NCBI GenBank assembly: GCA_964226685.1
Contig: CAXQRU010000029.1
Span: 1 to 5,594, forward strand
Direction of reading: 5' to 3'
DNA: 5,594 nucleotides
Source of the DNA: CAXQRU01 sp964226685
GTDB taxonomy: Bacteria > Pseudomonadota > Gammaproteobacteria > Pseudomonadales > Cellvibrionaceae
The translations under genes were made by a program, and so were the position numbers. Position 1 is the first letter of the stretch. The number at the start of each line of letters is the position of its first letter. The notes beneath the pieces are model-generated. The model was not told the DNA's origin and did not search any database. It was given only the letters and a program-made list of their open reading frames with translations. Of the stretch, positions 1-5,594 are shown in pieces.

Positions 1-941
1 GTTCCGAGGTTTATACCGATGAACAAGGTCGCATCAAAGTGAAATTTCACTGGGATCGACACGGCCACAACGAACTCACCTCCTGCTGGGTACGCGTGAT
101 GCAAAACATGGCGGGCAAAGGCTTTGGTGTGCACTACACGCCGCGCGTGGGCGAGGAAGTGGTGGTGTCCTTTTTACAAGGCGACCCGGATCAACCAGTG
201 GTACTCGGCACCGTGTACCACACCGAAAACCTACCACCCTTTGCGAAACATCACGGCCGCCGCTCGGGCATACGCACCCGCACCACCAAAGGCGGCGGCA
301 GGCAAAGCTATAACGAGCTGAGCTTTGATGACACCAAAGGCAGCGAAAGCATTTATCTGCAGGCGCAAAAAAATTACGACACCGTCGTGAAGAACAATAT
401 GACTACCCTGATTGGTGCCCATGAAATGCATCGAGTGGGGGAGGTCTTGAGCATCGAGGCCAACGAGCGCATGGAAATCCATGTGGGGGGAACGCACATC
501 ATCATCGATCACGATAATATTGAGATCAACAGCCCCACGGTGAATATCAACGGCAACCCCGTGGTGGTCGAAGGGCCGGTATCACCGGTGCCAGCACGGC
601 CAGTCAAATCAGTTCCTGCCGCACCTAAGCCAGCACCTCCACCGCCAGTGGTGCCGAAAGTGCCTGAGCGCAAGGAAACAACTCATTTGACGATGAATTA
701 TTTTGGACGAAAGAAAGTACTACACAAACAAGGCATACAAATGGGAGCTAGCATACCAACCAACCAGCTAAAAGATGGCATGAGACACCATTACAATCAA
801 GCCTCACATCACCCCCATGAGGATGGTGATGGTATTGAGCAAATTTATTCCCATGATTTAGGAGAAGCCGCGCTACCAAAATACCGAACAGGCCACTTTG
901 AAGGTGGCGTATATACCCCACTATCAATTGAGGATGACTAA
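1..941 (+). CDS. vgrG: Type VI secretion tip protein VgrG, C-terminal part (5' end missing)
   Basis: This is the 3' part of a VgrG, the trimeric spike that caps the T6SS tube and carries effectors. The reading frame is open from base 3 and gives 312 residues before TAA at 939-941; the gp27-like N-terminal part lies off the window. Residues 1-80 show the typical VgrG OB-fold signature: EVYTDEQGRIKVKFHWDR, SCWVRV, AGKGFG, PRVGEEVVVSFLQGDPDQP and a VYHTENLPP ending. Residues 100-190 resemble the gp5-like needle, with alternating hydrophobic strands (SYNELSFDD, then HIIIDHDNIEINS and VNING). Residues 192-223 are a proline- and alanine-rich linker, followed by a tail (226-312) that I do not recognise and that contains a histidine cluster. 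The GTG at base 39 is internal to the OB-fold and is not a true start. The gene overlaps the toxin gene by one base, which suggests co-translation and a cognate carrier-cargo pair. The VgrG identity is firm; the role of the tail is inference. Confidence 0.95.
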   Translation, partial: SEVYTDEQGRIKVKFHWDRHGHNELTSCWVRVMQNMAGKGFGVHYTPRVGEEVVVSFLQGDPDQPVVLGTVYHTENLPPFAKHHGRRSGIRTRTTKGGGRQSYNELSFDDTKGSESIYLQAQKNYDTVVKNNMTTLIGAHEMHRVGEVLSIEANERMEIHVGGTHIIIDHDNIEINSPTVNINGNPVVVEGPVSPVPARPVKSVPAAPKPAPPPPVVPKVPERKETTHLTMNYFGRKKVLHKQGIQMGASIPTNQLKDGMRHHYNQASHHPHEDGDGIEQIYSHDLGEAALPKYRTGHFEGGVYTPLSIEDD

Positions 942-943
942 TG
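930..943 (+). promoter_or_regulatory. Shine-Dalgarno and TAATG stop/start overlap between vgrG and the toxin gene
   Basis: GAGG at 930-933 lies 7 bases before the ATG at 941-943, and the vgrG stop TAA (939-941) shares its last A with that ATG. This arrangement is typical of translational coupling and fixes the toxin start. A nearer ATG at 934 is in another frame and stops after six codons. Confidence 0.75.
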
Positions 944-3900
944 GGTGCCAATAACACATACAAAACTTTTATCGGCGAGCCACCACCACCAGATAAGGTT
1001 ACCACCACCAATGTAGTGGATATTATTGTGGGCTTGTACACCGCACCAGAGACAACTCGAGAAAACCTGAAGGACCTACCCGAAGGCTGGCTCTATGTGT
1101 TTCATGGGAGGCACCTTAGAAAGGAAATCCGTATTGAAAGCGACCCTGGGCGCGTCTCTTACTCCAATGTACCCCTCGAGAGCCAACAAGGCTATAACCG
1201 CCGCCAACCTCAAGGGCGCTATGATCACCTACTGCTTCAAACTCATGAGCTAAATAAGCCAGTACGGGTTGGGCTGGCCTTCTCTCGCGTACAGTGGAGC
1301 TGGGCACGAGTTAAGGCGATGGGAGGTCTCAACGAAAATGACGAAAGATATAACAACGAACTCGAACGCTCGAATGCTCAGGCATGTTTCGACCCAGACT
1401 CAGTCGATGTCTCGCGCAATGCGGAACTCGCTGAATCGCGCATTCAATGGTTTGATCTAGCTTCATACTGGGACAATAGACAAGACGAAAGCAAGCTTGA
1501 TGAGCATATGTACATCAAGAAAGAGGAAAATGACGATGGACACGCTTTAATACTGGGCCTCTATGACCCCATCGGCATTGCATTAAAATTAGCAGCAGAA
1601 GCCGGTAGCCACTATGAAGAAGCCGAAAATGAATTTAAGTACATCAAAAATAAAAAGCATTTTGATTATGCTGTGGCCGTGAATGCATTAGTGAATGCAC
1701 CGGAACCAGATATAGAATCAATACAAGGCAACTTTGAGGCCTACGCAGAAGAAAAAGAGTCTCTCGTCAACAACATCAGTGAGAAAGCTGAGCTTTATGA
1801 CCGGGGTTTTTACAAAACGATTACACAAGGCGGGCGAATACACTCTGATGATTACAGGCGACTTCTAAGTGTTAGTATCGAATCCGAAGAGGAGATAAAT
1901 AGACGCACCCGTTTTCTTCAGGCCGTTAAAACACAATCAGGAGCAAGGCCATCAGGCTATGTGCAGTTTGCCTCCAGGTTTATGCCAGGTTACGAAGAGC
2001 TAGCTGACAAGGTAGCCAAAGATGTACTTGGGCAGGGCGATATTGCACTAACGAACGAAGAAGAAGAACACATCAAAGAGTACCTTCTCAAAAAGGAAGA
2101 GTACGATGGCATACGACGCTCAATGAAAGATCAAAAAAAATTAAGTGAGTACGTCAATGTGGAAGGGCTACACAAATACCTAGAGCCACCCGAGCTCACC
2201 GCAGAATTCGATGCAATGGAGGATAAAAGAACCGAATACTTCAAATGGCTGATGAATCAGACCAAAGATGGGCAACCATACACGAATTTAGAGCCACAAG
2301 CCCTACTCATAGAACACGCCCTGGCCGATTATGCTTCCCTAGCGGTTAACGTCTACTACCCGATACCCGATGAGAACAGCAAAATTTTGGTGCCTGAACC
2401 GCCTTCAATCGTGATACTAAACACCAAGCAAGGCAGCTACCTCGATAACGACTCTGCGCTTCGAGATTTCGCCAGCAAGTTTATTAAAGATCCTGAAATG
2501 TGGGTTAAATTACGAGAAAGAGACCGCATCTTTCAAACAGAGCATGTGCTCTATGTCGGTGATAAAGTCCAGCTACGTTATCATCAAAATGTACCTCGCT
2601 TAGAAATAGTAAGCAGAAGCGGCAGTAAAGACATTGCTGTTTTCATACCCAGTATAGACAGCATCAATAGTACGCTCGAAGCTGGGCATATTAAAATGAC
2701 CATGGAGGAAGCCCGCAAAGCCACTCACCATCAGGAGCACCTCAAACACCCCTCTTACTTATATTGGTTTGACATGCATCTAATATTGATGACACCCTCA
2801 GAATATGTTCGAGGTACGATTGATCCAGTATATAAAAGCCTCAAACAAAGTAAAGACGGCAAAGAAACGGGGCTCTATCAACCAGGCCTGGATGAGGACG
2901 ATGCTTACCTAGAGTTTTTGGAATACCTCGCCGAACCAGATAACCCCTGGATGAAGATGCTCAACCCTACAGATGAATGTGTCAGCCCCACGGACCCAGT
3001 CGACAAAATCAACACCCTGGTGATTAATGATGGCAGCGGCGACTTTCGTGCACTGGACTACTTTCGCCAATGCCATTTACTAAAAGAAACTTGGAACCCA
3101 GCACTTGGCACAGATCTAGCTGCCGCTATTTATCCAGAAGAGTATCATGTCAGGTCAATACAAAAAGATGGACTCGAGCGCGACATGGGCGGCTCTACCC
3201 TCGCCTCAGCAGATCAACGAATAGTCGATGTTGTGCGGACAATCCTAGACAAACACCAAAAGCAATTCAACGCCTGGATTTCACAAAGCCTCAACCAACT
3301 CACCGCCTTAAAACACCTGCGCGAGCAACTGGTTCGCCGGAGCATGGAAGTAGCCCAAGAGCGGGATGAATTGAGGCAACGGCGCAATGAACTAAATAAT
3401 GAAGAAGCCAGAGCAAGAAGCGCCCAACCCCGTCAATCCGGCAAAGAAAAAGTCTTTCTCGACTTCTATGTCAAAACCAGCCGCTTATCCTTTATTCATG
3501 AACTAAACGGTCTACACCTGGGCACCATGGGGGATTTAATTCCAGAGGGCTATGTAGTACTCGATGGCCAGCGCCATATAGTTCACGCTCAAAAGCTGAG
3601 TAAAGAGGAGATTCGAAAAGTACTCGAACACGAATCACAAAACCCTGGCAGAGGCTCTGAATTGACACGTAACGGCCAGGTGATCGCCCACAGCCGAATC
3701 TCCAGGGTCGGCTTTTTCAAAAGGCGCCCTGCCTATAACCGCAAGTTCGACCTTGATAAATACTGGCAATACCATGCTAATGAGCCCAACAAAGGCCGAT
3801 CACAACACCAGGTAGATGGCAGTATTACCAAAATCAGCATCGTGATGGTGCGTGAAAATAGCCCCCTCCTTGAAAGAGAGCAACGCTTACTACAGCAGAC

Positions 3901-5242
3901 TCAAAGAGAACTGGTCGATATCAACCGGGAACTGCGCACCATAGAAACCCGCTTACGCCAACTGGACAATATCGATAAAACTTTAACAGATCAAGAAATA
4001 TACAGAAGAGAGAGGATAAACCAAGAGCGGCTGTCCGTCAGAGAAAATACGGTTCGCACCATGTTTAATCGTAGCGCTCATGCTGGTTTATCCGCTTATT
4101 TTTTACACGTAGAAATCATGACGCTGAAAGGCATTATGGATGGCCAGTTTGATAAGGAAAGTGATTTATACATTAAATGCATTACCGCGCTTTCAGTGTT
4201 GGGCACTATTACCAGCGCCTACGCACTTGTAGAAAGTGCACCAGTACTCTTCAATGGAACTCGCGAACTAATGACCGGCCGCACTGTCGGCAGCGTTGTC
4301 AAACCAGTGCTAGGCTCAGCCTTTTTCAAGGGCCTTAACGTTTTTTCTGGTTTTGGCTTAGCCGCATTTGCATTAATGGAGGCCAGTAACTCCTTTGCCA
4401 GGGGCGAGCTCTTAGTTGCAGGCTTACAGGTCGCCTCGGGTGCTATTGCATTGATCATGATAAAAGTGCCGCATCCTGGCTTCATCCTTATCGGTTTAGG
4501 CTTGATGCTTTTAATTGGTATTTTCAAGCGCAATGAGTTAGAAAACTTATTAGCCTTAAGCATGTTTGGTACTGAAGGAATCGCTGAATATGGCATAGCC
4601 AAATACGGAACCGACTATGAATGGATGAACCAAGATGGCCGTGCACTGGAAGCCTATCAATATTTACTGGGTATGCTAGCTCCCATGCAAATGGATATCG
4701 AAAACCTCGCCATAACCAGTAACCCCGAAGATCCCGCTTTAACAACCGAAGAACAAGGGCAATTTGCACTGACGATTAGCTATCCATCAGTGCCAGGTGC
4801 CAGCCAGCCAGAGTTAAAGCTATTTGTACTGGAGTTCAGCGGCACCCCAAGAGGTGAAACCATAGAATGGCAATTAGGCCAAAGAACCCTGGTAGCCACT
4901 CTTCAAGAGCTAGCAGAAAAGAATTTGGGCAGCCCTCATGTCTATAATCGAGATGGCTTAGAGCATGTGATGAAATACCATGACTATGCAAATTTCTTAA
5001 CTCCTCTCAAGGAAATCGAACCCGCCGCACCCGGCAAACGCTACCTGTACCAAGCCACAGCCACTCCTGGTAAAGTAAGCGCAATATTAGCCTTTGCGCA
5101 GCTACAATACCCAGAAGGCTTTACGCTACCAGCGCCCGAGCGGAGATATCAAAGCGGTGATATTATCCCAGAGGATAACGCGCTAACAGAGGGGTGGATT
5201 ACCTGTGGTCCCGGGCTAATTCACCACCAAAGACATGTGTAA
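941..5242 (+). CDS. Large VasX/BTH_I2691-like T6SS effector, putative pore-forming toxin (1433 aa)
   Basis: Probable antibacterial or anti-eukaryotic toxin delivered by the adjacent VgrG. No signal peptide is visible, as expected for a T6SS cargo. Residues 46-123 (LPEGWLYVFHGRHL, then VRVGLAFSRVQWSWARV) and the LYDPIGIALKLA motif at 207-218 recall the VasX N-terminal region and its conserved DPIGI-type stretch. Residues 220-780 are a long, mostly charged region without a motif I recognise. A coiled coil is likely at about 783-826, a mixed globular insert at 836-970 and a second strong coiled coil at 973-1037 (heptad-like LEREQRLLQQTQRELVDIN). Four hydrophobic segments follow at about 1080-1098, 1127-1147, 1157-1174 and 1179-1195; the last two form a tight hairpin around KVPHPG. 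A polar domain of some 220 residues closes the protein. V. cholerae VasX is about 1085 aa, so this protein is clearly longer. The CxxC and PVRYA-like motifs common near the N-terminus of the family are absent. Five cysteines only (149, 680, 711, 1080, 1422). Pore formation is inferred from the membrane cluster; an enzymatic activity elsewhere is not excluded. Confidence 0.7.
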   Translation: MGANNTYKTFIGEPPPPDKVTTTNVVDIIVGLYTAPETTRENLKDLPEGWLYVFHGRHLRKEIRIESDPGRVSYSNVPLESQQGYNRRQPQGRYDHLLLQTHELNKPVRVGLAFSRVQWSWARVKAMGGLNENDERYNNELERSNAQACFDPDSVDVSRNAELAESRIQWFDLASYWDNRQDESKLDEHMYIKKEENDDGHALILGLYDPIGIALKLAAEAGSHYEEAENEFKYIKNKKHFDYAVAVNALVNAPEPDIESIQGNFEAYAEEKESLVNNISEKAELYDRGFYKTITQGGRIHSDDYRRLLSVSIESEEEINRRTRFLQAVKTQSGARPSGYVQFASRFMPGYEELADKVAKDVLGQGDIALTNEEEEHIKEYLLKKEEYDGIRRSMKDQKKLSEYVNVEGLHKYLEPPELTAEFDAMEDKRTEYFKWLMNQTKDGQPYTNLEPQALLIEHALADYASLAVNVYYPIPDENSKILVPEPPSIVILNTKQGSYLDNDSALRDFASKFIKDPEMWVKLRERDRIFQTEHVLYVGDKVQLRYHQNVPRLEIVSRSGSKDIAVFIPSIDSINSTLEAGHIKMTMEEARKATHHQEHLKHPSYLYWFDMHLILMTPSEYVRGTIDPVYKSLKQSKDGKETGLYQPGLDEDDAYLEFLEYLAEPDNPWMKMLNPTDECVSPTDPVDKINTLVINDGSGDFRALDYFRQCHLLKETWNPALGTDLAAAIYPEEYHVRSIQKDGLERDMGGSTLASADQRIVDVVRTILDKHQKQFNAWISQSLNQLTALKHLREQLVRRSMEVAQERDELRQRRNELNNEEARARSAQPRQSGKEKVFLDFYVKTSRLSFIHELNGLHLGTMGDLIPEGYVVLDGQRHIVHAQKLSKEEIRKVLEHESQNPGRGSELTRNGQVIAHSRISRVGFFKRRPAYNRKFDLDKYWQYHANEPNKGRSQHQVDGSITKISIVMVRENSPLLEREQRLLQQTQRELVDINRELRTIETRLRQLDNIDKTLTDQEIYRRERINQERLSVRENTVRTMFNRSAHAGLSAYFLHVEIMTLKGIMDGQFDKESDLYIKCITALSVLGTITSAYALVESAPVLFNGTRELMTGRTVGSVVKPVLGSAFFKGLNVFSGFGLAAFALMEASNSFARGELLVAGLQVASGAIALIMIKVPHPGFILIGLGLMLLIGIFKRNELENLLALSMFGTEGIAEYGIAKYGTDYEWMNQDGRALEAYQYLLGMLAPMQMDIENLAITSNPEDPALTTEEQGQFALTISYPSVPGASQPELKLFVLEFSGTPRGETIEWQLGQRTLVATLQELAEKNLGSPHVYNRDGLEHVMKYHDYANFLTPLKEIEPAAPGKRYLYQATATPGKVSAILAFAQLQYPEGFTLPAPERRYQSGDIIPEDNALTEGWITCGPGLIHHQRHV

Positions 5243-5253
5243 CATGAGTACTC

Positions 5254-5257
5254 GGAG
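5254..5257 (+). promoter_or_regulatory. Probable ribosome binding site of the TPR gene
   Basis: GGAG at 5254-5257 lies 11 bases before the ATG at 5269, a slightly long spacing. It sits in the 26-base gap after the toxin stop. No terminator hairpin or clear promoter is visible in this gap, so the TPR gene is probably transcribed together with vgrG and the toxin. The site supports 5269 over the ATG at 5244. Confidence 0.5.
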
Positions 5258-5268
5258 CCTAACAACGC

Positions 5269-5544
5269 ATGAAAAGCACATTAATTCGCCACTTTGTTTT
5301 TTTAATTGCCATCCTCTTTTGCATTCAAGTTCAAGCAAACGAGGAAGAATGGTCAAAGAGAAAATTAACATCAGACCAACTTTATAACGATGGATACTAC
5401 GACCAAGCGTTAATTCAAACCAAAAAGTTATTGGACTACTCCTTACAAGCATTTGGGAAAGATAGCGAATATACCGCAGCAACTCATAATCTATTGGGCT
5501 TAATCTACAAAAAAAATAACTATTGGGCAGAAGCCAGAAGAGAG
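5269..5544 (+). CDS. Exported tetratricopeptide repeat protein, N-terminal part (3' end missing)
   Basis: The gene starts 26 bases after the toxin stop, and 92 genuine codons are present before the contig ends in adapter sequence. Residues 1-23 are a clear Sec signal peptide: K2 and R7, a hydrophobic core (FVFLIAILF) and a VQA cleavage site before NEEEW. Cys18 is preceded by Phe, so it does not form a lipobox and a lipoprotein is unlikely. The mature part carries tetratricopeptide repeats. DGYYDQA at 41-47 and NNYWAEA at 83-89 are exactly 42 residues apart, the spacing of the kinesin-light-chain type, with an LGLIY helix between them. The product should be periplasmic and act as a protein-binding scaffold. 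Its place directly behind a toxin gene makes it a candidate immunity or accessory protein, but this is inferred from position only. The known immunity protein of VasX (TsiV2) is described as a membrane protein, so this would be a different type. Its GC content (about 35% by hand count) is well below that of vgrG. Confidence 0.8.
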
Positions 5545-5594
5545 AGATCGGAAGAGCACACGTCTGAACTCCAGTCACGATCGTTAATCTCGTA
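5545..5594. other. Illumina TruSeq adapter with index read-through (sequencing artefact)
   Basis: Bases 5545-5578 match the 34-base TruSeq index adapter, beginning AGATCGGAAGAGC and ending CCAGTCAC. Bases 5579-5586 (GATCGTTA) fit an 8-base i7 index, and 5587-5594 (ATCTCGTA) are the start of the constant sequence after the index. This stretch is untrimmed library sequence and not part of the genome. The junction is uncertain by a base or two, because the upstream sequence also reads AGAGAG. Confidence 0.98.

Noticed and set aside
39..941. VgrG gene starting at GTG 39
   Set aside because: The same frame is open upstream to base 3 and encodes conserved VgrG sequence (EVYTDEQGRIKV), so the GTG is internal and the true start is outside the window.
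976..1012. CCA-rich short repeats (PPPP and TTT codons)
   Set aside because: Short codon-level repetition within the toxin start, with no regular unit or palindrome to suggest a CRISPR or functional repeat.
3070..3369. Plus-strand 99-residue ORF inside the toxin gene
   Set aside because: Rich in R, S, T and P, lacks motifs, and is nested in a continuous 1433-codon frame; it looks like an out-of-frame shadow.
4219..4769. Two minus-strand ORFs (4219-4602 and 4524-4769) opposite the membrane segments
   Set aside because: They overlap each other and lie antisense to the toxin frame. Their low-complexity K/P/A content is what antisense of hydrophobic codons produces.
5291..5304. T-rich run resembling a terminator tail
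   Set aside because: No GC-rich hairpin precedes it, and it encodes the hydrophobic core of the signal peptide.
5244..5393. Alternative ATG at 5244 just after the toxin stop
   Set aside because: It is in another frame, gives only about 49 codons with no recognisable features, and runs out of frame with the clear signal peptide and TPR sequence from 5269.
5216..5578. Minus-strand ORF of 120 residues
   Set aside because: Its start and first 11 or so residues come from the adapter, and the rest is antisense to the TPR gene.

Overview
This window looks like the end of a draft contig from a Gram-negative bacterium, most likely a gammaproteobacterium. That guess rests on the gene content (a type VI secretion spike followed by a large VasX-like effector) and a moderate, uneven GC content; I cannot name a genus. 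All genes lie on the + strand and are tightly packed.

Layout. Bases 1-941 hold the 3' part of a vgrG gene: the end of the gp5-like OB-fold, a short beta-helical needle, a proline-rich linker and an unrecognised tail of about 87 residues. Its stop overlaps the start of the next gene (TAATG). Bases 941-5242 encode a 1433-residue protein. I read it as a VasX/BTH_I2691-type T6SS toxin: a VasX-like N-terminal region, a long middle part, two coiled coils around a globular insert, a cluster of four hydrophobic segments, and an unusually large domain after the membrane segments. After 26 bases a third gene begins at 5269. It encodes an exported protein with a signal peptide and 42-residue-spaced tetratricopeptide repeats, and it is cut off by the contig end.

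The last 50 bases (5545-5594) are not genomic. They match the Illumina TruSeq index adapter, an 8-base index and the start of the constant flank. Coding calls that run into this stretch are chimeric.

Working model. The VgrG tip carries the toxin through the T6SS tube and the toxin forms or inserts a pore in the target membrane. The downstream exported TPR protein is a candidate immunity or accessory factor. In the V. cholerae vgrG-2/vasW/vasX locus a DUF4123 adaptor gene sits between vgrG and toxin. Here there is no room for one, so the VgrG tail may do the docking itself. Function assignments come from motif recall and gene order, not from a database search.
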